Shown here one piece after another: positions 51,301 to 58,594 of a stretch of 64,000 bases of DNA. The number at the start of each line of letters is the position of its first letter. Positions within the stretch are counted from its first letter, which is position 1. Under the pieces are notes generated by a model. The model was not told the DNA's origin. It made no database searches and was given only the letters and a program-made list of their open reading frames with translations. The DNA is taken from contig OY804580.1 in assembly GCA_963680875.1 (NCBI GenBank), positions 114,827,534 to 114,891,533 on the forward strand. Direction: 5' to 3'. Both the position numbers and the translations under genes were made by a program. Origin of the DNA: Bathymodiolus brooksi. Its lineage: Eukaryota > Mollusca > Bivalvia > Mytilida > Modiolidae.

Positions 51301-54300
51301 AAACATAAACGTAGATATCATATAGATAAGGTTGATATATCTACAGTTCATGATGTAGGTATATCTGTACAAACATAAACGTAGATATCACATAGATAAG
51401 GTTGATATATCAACAGTTCATGATGTAGGTATGTCTGTACAAACATAAGCGTACATATCATAGAGATAAGGTTGATATATCTACAGTTCATGATGTTGGT
51501 ATGTCTGTATAAACATAAACGTAGATATCATATAGATAAGGTTGATATATCTACAGTTCATGATGTAGGTATGTCTGTACAAACAATTACGTAGAAATCA
51601 TATAGATAAGGTTGATATATCTACAGTTCATGATGTAGGTATGTCTGTACAAACATAAACGTATATATCATTAAGATAAGGTTGATATATCTACAGTTCA
51701 TGATGTTGGTATGTCTGTACAAACATAAACGTACATATCATATAGATAAGGTTGATATATCTACAGTTCATGATGTAGGTATGTCTGTACAAACATAAAC
51801 GTAGATATCATATAAATAAGGTTGATATATCTACAGTTCATGATGTAGGTATGTCTATACAAACATAAAAGTAGATATCATATAGATAAGGTTGATATAT
51901 CTACAGTTCATGATGTTGGTATCTCTGTACAAACATAAACGTAGATATCATATAGATAAAGTTGATATATCTACAGTTCATGATGTTGGTATGTCTGTAC
52001 AAACATAAACGTAGATAACATATAGATAAGGTTGATATATCTACAGTTCATGATGTAGTATGTCTGTACAAACATAAACGTATATATCATATAGATAAGG
52101 TTGATATATCTACAGTTCATGGTGTTGGTATGTCTGTGCAAACATAAACGTAGATATCATATAGATAAGGTTGATATATCTACAGTTCATCATGTTGGTA
52201 TGTCTGTGCAAACATAAACGTAGATGTCATAAAGATAAGGTTGATATATCTACAGTTCATGATGTTGGTATGTCTGTACAAACATAAACGTAGATATCAT
52301 ATAGATAAGGTTGATATATCTACAGTTCATGATGTTGGTATGTCTGTACAAACATAAACGTAGATATCATATAAATAAGGTTGATATATCTACAGTTCAT
52401 GATGTTGGTATGTCTATACAAACATAAACGTAGATATCATAAAGATAAGGTTGATATATCTACAGGTCATGATGTAGGTATGTTTGTACAAACATAAACG
52501 TAGATATCATATAGATAAGGTTGATATATCTACAGTTCATGATGTTGGTATGTCTGTACAAACATAAACGTAGATATCATATAGATAAGGTTGATATATC
52601 TACAGTTCATGATGTAGGTATGTCTGTTCAAACATAAACGTAGATATCATAGAGATAAGGTTGATATATCTACAGTTCATGATGTTGGTATGTCTGTACA
52701 AACATAAACGTAGATATCATAGAGATAAGGTTGATATATCTACAGTTCATGATGTTGGTATGTCTGTACAAACATAAACGTAGATATCATATAGATAAGG
52801 TTGATATATCTACAGTTCATGATGTAGGTATGTCTGTACAAAAATAGACGGAGATATCATATAGATAAGGTTGATATATCTACAGTTCATGATGTAGGTA
52901 TGTCTGTACAAACATAGACGTAGATATCATATAGATAAGGTTGATATATCTACAGTTCATGATGTAGGTATGTCTGTACAAACATAATCGTATATATCAT
53001 ATAGATAAAGTTGATATATCTACAGTTCATGATGTAGGTATGTCTGTACAAACATAAACGTAGATATCATATAGATAAGGTTGATATATTTACAGTTCAT
53101 GATGTTGGTATGTCTGTACAAACATAGACGTAGATATCATATAGATAAGGTTGATATATCTACAGTTCATGATGTAGGTATTTCTGTACAAACATAATCG
53201 TAGATATCATAGAGATAAGGTTGATATATCTACAGTTCATCATGTAGGTATGTCTGTACAAAAATAAACGTAGATATCATCTAAATAAGGTTGATATATC
53301 TACAGTTCATGATGTAGGTATGTCTGTACAAACATAAACGTAGATATCATATAGATAAAGTTGATATATCTACAGTTCATGATGTTGGTATGTCTGTACA
53401 AACATAAGCGTAGATATCATATAGATAAGGTTGATATATCTACAGTTCATGATGATTTAGGTATGTCTGTACAAACATAAACGTAGATATCATATAGATA
53501 AGGTTGATATATCTACAGTTCATGATGTAGGTATGTCTGTACAAACATAAGCGTACATATCATAGAGATAAGGTTGATATATCTACAGTTCATGATGTTG
53601 GTATGTCTGTATAAACATAAACGTAGATATCATATAGATAAGGTTGATATATCTACAGTTCATGATGTAGGTATGTCTGTACAAACAATTACGTAGAAAT
53701 CATATAGATAAGGTTGATATATCTACAGTTCATGATGTAGGTATGTCTGTACAAACATAAACGTATATATCATTAAGATAAGGTTGATATATCTACAGTT
53801 CATGATGTTGGTATGTCTGTACAAACATAAACGTACATATCATATAGATAAGGTTGATATATCTACAGTTCATGATGTAGGTATGTCTGTACAAACATAA
53901 ACGTAGATATCATATAAATAAGGTTGATATATCTACAGTTCATGATGTAGGTATGTCTATACAAACATAAAAGTAGATATCATATAGATAAGGTTGATAT
54001 ATCTACAGTTCATGATGTTGGTATCTCTGTACAAACATAAACGTAGATATCATATAGATAAAGTTGATATATCTACAGTTCATGATGTTGGTATGTCTGT
54101 ACAAACATAAACGTAGATAACATATAGATAAGGTTGATATATCTACAGTTCATGATGTAGTATGTCTGTACAAACATAAACGTATATATCATATAGATAA
54201 GGTTGATATATCTACAGTTCATGGTGTTGGTATGTCTGTGCAAACATAAACGTAGATATCATATAGATAAGGTTGATATATCTACAGTTCATCATGTTGG

Positions 54301-57300
54301 TATGTCTGTGCAAACATAAACGTAGATGTCATAAAGATAAGGTTGATATATCTACAGTTCATGATGTTGGTATGTCTGTACAAACATAAACGTAGATATC
54401 ATATAGATAAGGTTGATATATCTACAGTTCATGATGTTGGTATGTCTGTACAAACATAAACGTAGATATCATATAAATAAGGTTGATATATCTACAGTTC
54501 ATGATGTTGGTATGTCTATACAAACATAAACGTAGATATCATAAAGATAAGGTTGATATATCTACAGGTCATGATGTAGGTATGTTTGTACAAACATAAA
54601 CGTAGATATCATATAGATAAGGTTGATATATCTACAGTTCATGATGTAGGTATGTCTGTTCAAACATAAACGTAGATATCATAGAGATAAGGTTGATATA
54701 TCTACAGTTCATGATGTTGGTATGTCTGTACAAACATAAACGTAGATATCATAGAGATAAGGTTGATATATCTACAGTTCATGATGTTGGTATGTCTGTA
54801 CAAACATAAACGTAGATATCATATAGATAAGGTTGATATATCTACAGTTCATGATGTAGGTATGTCTGTACAAAAATAGACGGAGATATCATATAGATAA
54901 GGTTGATATATCTACAGTTCATGATGTAGGTATGTCTGTACAAACATAGACGTAGATATCATATAGATAAGGTTGATATATCTACAGTTCATGATGTAGG
55001 TATGTCTGTACAAACATAATCGTATATATCATATAGATAAAGTTGATATATCTACAGTTCATGATGTAGGTATGTCTGTACAAACATAAACGTAGATATC
55101 ATATAGATAAGGTTGATATATTTACAGTTCATGATGTTGGTATGTCTGTACAAACATAGACGTAGATATCATATAGATAAGGTTGATATATCTACAGTTC
55201 ATGATGTAGGTATTTCTGTACAAACATAATCGTAGATATCATAGAGATAAGGTTGATATATCTACAGTTCATCATGTAGGTATGTCTGTACAAAAATAAA
55301 CGTAGATATCATCTAAATAAGGTTGATATATCTACAGTTCATGATGTAGGTATGTCTGTACAAACATAAACGTAGATATCATATAGATAAAGTTGATATA
55401 TCTACAGTTCATGATGTTGGTATGTCTGTACAAACATAAGCGTAGATATCATATAGATAAGGTTGATATATCTACAGTTCATGATGATTTAGGTATGTCT
55501 GTTCAAACATAAACGTAGATATCATAGAGATAAGGTTGATATATCTACAGTTCATGATGTTGGTATGTCTGTACAAACATAAACGTAGATATCATTAAGA
55601 TAAGGTTGATATATCTACAGTTCATGATGTTGGTATCTCTGTACAAACATAAACGTAGATATCATATAGATAAGGTTGATATATCTACAGTTCATGATGT
55701 TGGTATGTCTGTACAAACATACACGTAGATATCATATAGATAAGGTTGTTATATCTACAGTTCATGATGTAGGTATGTCTGTACAAACATAAACGTAGAT
55801 ATCATAGAGATATGGTTGATATATCTACAGTTCATGATGTAGGTATGTCTGTACAAACATAGACGTAGATATCATATAGATAAGGTTGATATATCTACAG
55901 TTCATGATGTAGGTATGTCTGTACAAACATAAACGTAGATATCATATAGATAAGGTTGATATATTTACAGTTCATGATGTTGGTATGTCTGTACAAACAT
56001 AGACGTAGATATCATATAGATAAGGTTGATATATCTACAGTCATGATGTAGGTATGTCTGTACAAACATAATCGTAGATATCATAGAGATAAGGTTGATA
56101 TATCTACAGTTCATCATGTAGGTATGTCTGTACAAAAATAAACGTAGATATCATCTAAATAAGGTTGATATATCTACAGTTCATGATGTAGGTATGTCTG
56201 TACAAACATAAATGTAGATATCATATAGATAAGGTTGATATATTTACAGTTCATGATGTTGGTATGTCTGTACAAACATAGACGTAGATATCATATAGAT
56301 AAGGTTGATATATCTACAGTCATGATGTAGGTATGTCTGTACAAACATAATCGTAGATATCATAGAGATAAGGTTGATATATGTACAGTTCATCATGTAG
56401 GTATGTCTGTACAAAAATAAACGTAGATATCATCTAAATAAGGTTGATATATCTACAGTTCATGATGAAGGTATGTCTGTACAAACATGTGTCCTATATT
56501 CATATATTTTATATGAAAATGCTGTATTTTCATTGGCCACCCTATCGGGTATATCAGTCAATGTATACGGCTGGAGTGTGATTCAAATGATTAATATGTC
56601 ATTCGGCTGCCATATTGTTCCTGGAACAACTTAGAATGGAGTTGGCTGAAAAGACATCGCTCTAACGTAACGATGTTGACGTTTTTAACGTATTATACCA
56701 TACAAAAACGACGTCTAACACCGTAACGGACTTTCCGCAATGCTAAAAAGACATTCAAATGTTTTATTTTTTATGATTAATATACAAACGCAGATATCAG
56801 ATGTAATACACACAGTGCGTTTCTGGAATAACCTTCATCATGTAGGATCAACGTCAAAAGATTGAAAAACCAATTGATTTAAAGGTTTTGGGGCACGAAA
56901 ACAAAGGTCATAAAGAGAATTGTCAAAATCGGCTATTGTAACCTAATGCCTGAGGAGGAGTACCTTAATTTAATAATAATTACATTATTTAGGAACTAAA
57001 TTTCAATAATGCATATATCTAATAAACCATGTCAGTGTCGAAACACTGACTACTGGACGGATGATACCCCCGGGAACTTGTAGTCCACCAGCAGAGGTAT
57101 CGACCCAGTAATAGTAATAAAAACGTAGATATCTAGTTTAGTGTTCACTGCACGTTTCTGGAATAACCTTCATCGGGTACGCTCAACAGCTATGCCCTAT
57201 GATATAGGCTGCTAGACATGGTATATACCGGTAATGTCACATTCCTGGCTTATGATTTATATACCCTCGCTTTGCGGCTCAGTTAATATAAATCCAAGAC

Positions 57301-58515
57301 AATCAATGTGACATTTTGTACGCTGTCCAGCACCTGAAAAACATAATACTAGTACATACAATATATGTACGTCGCACCTGGTGGGCTTTTCTAATCTGTT
57401 TCGGAGCGAGTGGAGATCAATATTATTTTTTTCATTGACATGGTGTTCATTATGAAAACAACGTTTAAACCGTTTAAACAAAGCGAACAATCATCAAAAG
57501 TAACCCAATCACCTCTGGCCTCAAATCATTGAACACAAGAAAACACCACAACGTTATGACGTTGGACATCCAGGCCATGTTAGTATATAGAGGATTACCA
57601 TGTGTACCATTGTTTTCTAGTTCTTTTATCATGATTAGAATTTGGATTATTTTGTCTTATCATATAACCACCTGAGTTCATCCCCGGTTTTTAGTGGGGT
57701 TTGTGTTCCTTGATCTTTAGTTTTCTGTGTAGTGTTTTGTAGATCATTGTTGTCATTATGTCCTTTTTCCTTTGGCAATTGTATTGTCTGTCATTCTTTG
57801 ATATACGGCTCCTGATTAACCTTTGGTATCTTCAAACATTTCTTAATCATATGGTTGCGGTCAGTCTTATTGGTGAAAGGTTCAAAAAAAAAAACTTTTG
57901 ATTTTTGATTGTCTAGAAATTAATTCTTAGCTAGTGTATGTTTCATTTCCAGGTGTGAGATCATCCATAATTATACAAACAACAGAACAGTGGTATATAG
58001 CACTTCTAATATTATACATATAACAACTTCTGTGTCACGAGTATTAAATGTATTATGTATAATGCTCAAGAATATAGCGTCTTTTATAATAACGCTGTTT
58101 TATAGTATGTTTTACTCACATATGGAAAACACTTGTATCGCCGCATTAGTTCATAGAACTAGTTTTACCCGGCCACGTTTTATTGAAGTGCCTGTACCTT
58201 GTCATGAAAGTGAGCGGTCATGTTTTTGTGTGTAAGGGCTGTTGATCCTCTTTCTGTGATCTTTTTTCTATTAGATTTTAGAACTGTTCCGACAATATAG
58301 TAATTGTGTTCTATTAGATTTTAGAACTGTTCCGACAATGTAGTAATTTTGTTCTTCATTTTATTCTTACTAATCTGTTTCACATCTAAATGTCTATATT
58401 TATATAATTGACCTTATAGAGTTCATGTTCTATTTCAGATGGATATGAAACACACATAGATGTAAGAATTACTACATCGCCAAGGAAAAAACAATACACG
58501 TATGACAATATATAA
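36290..58515 (+). CDS. predicted type I transmembrane protein, 10 coding exons, 742 aa
   Basis: I joined ten exons with GT-AG introns (phases 0,2,0,2,1,0,2,0,1); the coding total is 2229 nt with one stop at the end. Order of parts: signal peptide (about 1-18), ectodomain with ten cysteines (35 to 175) and sequons at N24, N98, N130 and N136, a Thr-rich linker with 11-residue repeats (177-301), a glycine-rich transmembrane helix (about 319-342), then a tail of about 400 residues: a Lys-rich stretch, 12-residue acidic repeats, a second basic cluster, and the end YTYDNI. Topology implies a surface receptor or adhesion protein, but I recognise no named domain and give no function. The tyrosine motif YDNI fits a YxxI sorting or SH2-type site by general knowledge. 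Introns are full of repeats; intron 9 (51289-58438) holds a satellite derived from exon 9. Every exon junction keeps frame, which is the main support; transcript data are absent. A 5' UTR exon upstream is possible. Confidence 0.75.
36390..36800 (+). repeat. family A copy with internal 32-bp expansion (intron 1)
   Basis: Family A motifs at both ends (GGATGCCACTAGCCG; GTAGAGGTTTGTTGACC) enclose about seven copies of a 32-bp unit, TTTTAATGAGATTCGTGATA then ATCAGCCTGTAG, at 36455-36690. An S-type tail GGCGTTAAACACC plus (AATC)n follows near 36825. Confidence 0.8.
37108..37290 (+). repeat. interspersed repeat family C, copy (intron 1)
   Basis: ATTACCACTCTGTCGGAAC, AGTTCCAAAATATAG and ACTCACTTTCCTGGCTTGG then TACCGGCACTTC. 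The minus-strand 61-codon frame over it is a shadow. Confidence 0.65.
37578..37702 (+). CDS. exon 2: ectodomain start (residues 15-56)
   Basis: It begins after TTCTACTGCAG with LTIIDTTNTNTT and carries C35, C45 and C53 (KYDIQICHT). The tract before the AG is weak. It ends AAA|GTATGT in phase 2. The sequon N24-T-T lies here. An earlier AG at 37367 gives immediate stops in the required frame. Confidence 0.65.
38258..38725 (+). pseudogene. retroelement reverse-transcriptase relic, C-terminal part (intron 2)
   Basis: The frame reads FDDYLHRIYPNEPAVKDTTD, FYIDLHIAIDNGGRF, then FPIVNFPFIC, YEVYISQLIRYSRACAQY and QKLYGRHHDLVDRCEIS. A TGA at 38589-38591 breaks it inside the LLT-KLL block, and a short region near 38420 seems shifted. 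It overlaps the family of the relics at 4620-4765 and 62520-63330. A family A copy replaces the rest after about 38725. Confidence 0.7.
38725..38940 (+). repeat. interspersed repeat family A, copy (intron 2)
   Basis: CCAGTTGTTTGTAGACGGGC, CAACACCTATTGTGG, TCTGGATTGTCCATTC and TCTAACGTTTATTATAG. An inverted family A fragment follows at 39015-39150. Confidence 0.6.
39276..39393 (+). CDS. exon 3: ectodomain (residues 56-95)
   Basis: The acceptor TTTTTTTTAACAG is strong. The first A completes a Lys codon from exon 2, then NICPQRQQNNPKGCF follows (C59, C70). Of two possible donors, AAG|GTATGA at 39393 (phase 0) joins exon 4 in frame; the GTAGCA at 39359 does not. Confidence 0.7.
39807..39979 (+). 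CDS. exon 4: ectodomain (residues 96-153)
   Basis: It starts after TTTTTGTCTTCAG with IRNMTGFFIVVVNRG, a likely beta strand, and includes SGDFIITSCENS (C124) and an N/T-rich loop with sequons at N98, N130 and N136. It ends CAA|GTATGT, phase 2. Confidence 0.7.
40215..40500 (+). repeat. interspersed repeat family C, copy (intron 4)
   Basis: CACCACACTGTCGGAAC, AATTCCAAAATCAATT, GCATTTTCCTGGCTTTC, then a tail with CAAGCCCTCACCTATC and GACACTGAAGTTGCCATATG also seen in part at 41440-41530. Confidence 0.6.
40733..40800 (+). CDS. exon 5: cysteine cluster (residues 153-176)
   Basis: It starts after TTGTATATTCAG. One T completes Asn153, then FKLTIEMDCAISSCYGQECE followed by IC gives four cysteines (162, 167, 172, 175) in 14 residues. 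The donor GTG|GTGAGT is near consensus, phase 1. Confidence 0.7.
40833..41375 (+). repeat. 44-bp minisatellite, about 12 copies (intron 5)
   Basis: Unit TACCAAACTGTCAGAAAAG then TTCCAAAATCTAGAAAAAC plus AAAAA, mostly 44 bases. It matches the family C head (CACTGTCGGAACAATTCC), and a family C continuation follows the array (AACTGGCGGAACAGTTCC at 41353), so it is an expansion inside a family C copy. Confidence 0.85.
41575..43715. repeat. 74-bp satellite, about 28 unit-equivalents (intron 5)
   Basis: The unit runs TATAAGATAGTACACAAGGC, CATCGTAAGACATAATAGC, GAAACAATAGTCAACTTTG, AATCAAGATCTAATTG; starts are 74 bases apart. Truncated 32-bp units (CATCGTAAGACATATAAG junctions near 41941, 42417, 42745, 43460 and 43562) interrupt it and give higher-order blocks of 4-6 units plus one partial. 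Minus-strand open frames here are shadows. Confidence 0.9.
43720..44340. other. intron 5 remainder, old interspersed repeat debris
   Basis: Blocks such as GAAATATACACACCATATAC and GGTGCTGTTGATG near 43845 match GATATATATACTCCATATAC and GGATGCTGCTGGAATG near 44595, so a diverged repeat is present twice. No coding content. Confidence 0.4.
44350..44470 (+). repeat. interspersed repeat family A, 5' fragment (intron 5)
   Basis: ACACGATGGTGCTACTAGC, TGCCTACCCTTCCGGATCAC, then CCCCGGATTTTAGTGGG. Confidence 0.65.
45084..45460 (+). CDS. exon 6: Thr-rich linker with 11-residue repeats (residues 177-301)
   Basis: It begins after TTTTTTCTATTATAG in phase 1. The sequence is rich in Thr, Ser, Asn and Gln and has a 33-bp in-frame repeat, TQGVTTSNILP and variants, at about 45260-45370. 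A mucin-like, O-glycosylated stalk is a reasonable inference. It ends AAT|GTAAGT in phase 0. The minus-strand 107-codon frame here is a shadow. Confidence 0.7.
45640..45865 (+). repeat. interspersed repeat family A, good copy (intron 6)
   Basis: ACACGACAGGTGCCACTATT, GGAGCAGGAATTGCG, TACCCTTCCGCAGCACC, TTTTAGTGGGGTTCGTG, TTTTGTTGATCGTTG, TTTTGGCCATTGTGTTGTC and CCCCTTTGGTATCTTC are all in order, so this is one of the best references for the family. Confidence 0.75.
46270..46640 (-). repeat. family A inverted copy with a short tandem duplication (intron 6)
   Basis: ACCGAAGGGGCAATCAATAA, TGGACAATCCAGAGAAACTG and AAACACAACACAATATGTG. Near 46500-46610 the block AAATAACGTAAATAGACAAG with GGATGGTCGAAAACAACAC occurs twice, about 57 bases apart. 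Confidence 0.65.
47002..47126 (+). CDS. exon 7: transmembrane helix (residues 302-343)
   Basis: After TTTGTTTGTAG it reads LTEEGSPQVETNLNTG and then QIIGIVFGGVCGGIILIVV plus FVLCII, a 24-residue hydrophobic span with a GxxxGGxxGG pattern that can favour helix pairing. The donor ATG|GTAAGA leaves phase 2, and exon 8 supplies the last base of Cys343. Confidence 0.75.
47330..47480 (+). repeat. interspersed repeat family B, copy (intron 7)
   Basis: AATGTAGATATCTGCAC, GGCACGTTTCTGTGATAACC, AGTCAAAAGATTGGAAAG, CCAAATAATGTAAGTC. Confidence 0.6.
48170..48291. repeat. 122-bp near-perfect inverted repeat (intron 7)
   Basis: The left arm AGGGTTACTGCACTAATG, TTGACGAATATTGTCCC, GCAGTATATCATATTACAC is matched by the right arm GTGCAATATAATATACTGC, GGGACAATATTCCTC, AACATTAGTGCAATAACCCT around the short loop GAGCTTGCGA. 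Arms are about 55 bases with few mismatches. It may be a foldback MITE or a repeat half-pair. Confidence 0.8.
48406..48693 (+). other. 95-codon open frame, unrecognised (intron 7)
   Basis: A frame starting MRANIVLLGTSLVRTKFKG lies in the intron. Lys, Tyr and Ile dominate, as expected from AT-rich DNA. No splice phase was found that would fit it into the host gene. Probably chance or decayed. Confidence 0.2.
48820..49005 (+). repeat. 24-bp minisatellite, about 7 copies (intron 7)
   Basis: Unit ACTAAAACTGATGATGACAG then GCAC, one copy 21 bases. It ends about 50 bases before the exon 8 acceptor. Being a multiple of three, it is open in some frames, but no splice site joins it to the gene. Confidence 0.8.
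49058..50081 (+). CDS. exon 8: cytoplasmic tail with 12-residue repeats (residues 343-684)
   Basis: It opens with CYYKKTAVEDVENIA, a stop-transfer-like basic start, then a Lys-rich run (KRQKKLKKSKRSKKKD). From about residue 440 there are two copies of a 99-codon block that starts SQIPDCPSSPGETQLSM, each followed by 36-bp repeats (NLERQDPETEVT and variants). The donor GAG|GTTTGT is weak; reading on ends at a stop at 50097-50099 and would give a shorter tail ending VCNSC. The region is low-complexity, acidic and probably disordered. Confidence 0.75.
50105..50335 (-). repeat. interspersed repeat family A, inverted copy (intron 8)
   Basis: GTTTGAAGATACCAAAGGGG, TAATCAGAATCCG, AACACGAACCCCACTAAAAC, GCCCCGGAAGGGTAAGCAG, GGCATCCGTCGTG. 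It is a near full-length minus copy that starts right after the possible alternative stop of exon 8. A second, diverged minus copy is at 50440-50640. Confidence 0.75.
50440..50640 (-). repeat. interspersed repeat family A-like, diverged inverted copy (intron 8)
   Basis: ACGTTTGAAAAAAGCGAAGG, ACAATCTAGAGACACAGGC, AACACAGAAAACTAAAAAG, CGCGAAGGGTAAGCAGTTCC. The same subtype occurs at 61495-61700. Confidence 0.6.
50966..51144. mobile_element. 179-bp MITE with CAGTCAAACCTG ends (intron 8)
   Basis: It starts CAGTCAAACCTGTATTAAG and ends GCAGGTTTGACTG, perfect 12-bp inverted ends flanked by TA on both sides. Internal AAGAGGTCACCTTTGGGAC and AATAGAGGTGACTGC repeats (the last twice) are typical of this widespread class of small DNA elements. 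It ends 44 bases before exon 9. Confidence 0.75.
51189..51288 (+). CDS. exon 9: basic tail segment, source of the 70-bp satellite (residues 685-718)
   Basis: It starts after TTTCATATTTCAG with ESDHGRTIKSKKKKKHKRRY, then HRDKVEISTIHHE, and ends GAAG|GTATGT in phase 1. The last 58 bases and the donor are unit 1 of the satellite that fills the following intron. The basic run could bind acidic lipids or act as a nuclear signal; this is a guess from composition. Confidence 0.7.
51231..56490 (+). repeat. 70-bp exon-derived satellite, about 75 copies (exon 9 to intron 9)
   Basis: The unit is AAACATAAACGTAGATATC, ATATAGATAAGGTTGATATA, TCTACAGTTCATGATGTAG, GTATGTCTGTAC (70 bases). The first unit is the 3' part of exon 9 with its donor. 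The last unit, near 56487, has the exon-like GATGAAGGTATGT instead of the internal GTAGG or GTTGG. A block of about 30 units is itself duplicated with an offset of 2102 bases (51581 against 53683), falling to 2032 where one unit is missing. Confidence 0.95.
56785..57030 (+). repeat. interspersed repeat family B, good copy (intron 9)
   Basis: AAACGCAGATATCAGATG, GTGCGTTTCTGGAATAACC, GATCAACGTCAAAAGATTG, AAAATCGGCTATTG, CCTGAGGAGGAGTACCTTAA and TATTTAGGAAC in order. A head-only copy with AAAACGTAGATATCTAG follows at 57110-57195. Confidence 0.7.
57110..57195 (+). repeat. interspersed repeat family B, head only (intron 9)
   Basis: AAAAACGTAGATATCTAGTT, GCACGTTTCTGGAATAACC, TTCATCGGGTACGCTC. Confidence 0.65.
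57665..57850 (+). repeat. interspersed repeat family A, copy (intron 9)
   Basis: CCACCTGAGTTCATCCCCGG, TTTTTAGTGGGGTTTGTG, GTAGTGTTTTGTAGATC, TTTGGCAATTGTATTGTC, CTTTGGTATCTTCAAAC. Confidence 0.7.
58165..58355 (-). repeat. family C inverted copy with a 50-bp tandem duplication (intron 9)
   Basis: ACGTTTTATTGAAGTGCCTG, GTCATGAAAGTGAGCGG, CCTCTTTCTGTGATC, then TTCTATTAGATTTTAGAAC with TGTTCCGACAATATAGTAAT twice in tandem (58268 and 58309 region). Confidence 0.65.
58439..58515 (+). CDS. exon 10: C-terminus (residues 718-742)
   Basis: After GTTCTATTTCAG, two bases complete Asp718, then GYETHIDVRITTSPRKK and QYTYDNI, and a TAA at 58513-58515. The frame matches a direct join from exon 9. No AATAAA is obvious before the microsatellite that starts near 58595. 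Confidence 0.65.
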
Positions 58516-58594
58516 ACAATGATGTTGATTTGATATCGTGATGGAAATTTCTGGTCATTGTCTGTTTAAGTTTCTTTCAACATTCTCGTCCATC

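Noticed and set aside
51231..56490. CRISPR-like array
   Set aside because: Units are head-to-tail without variable spacers, and the DNA is animal nuclear sequence.
57953..57992. Candidate extra exon between exons 9 and 10 (after TTTCATTTCCAG)
   Set aside because: With the only nearby donor (GTATAT) it leaves phase 2, which makes a stop at the join to exon 10, whereas exon 9 joins exon 10 directly in frame. It might be an alternative last exon with a stop at TATACATATAA, but support is weak.
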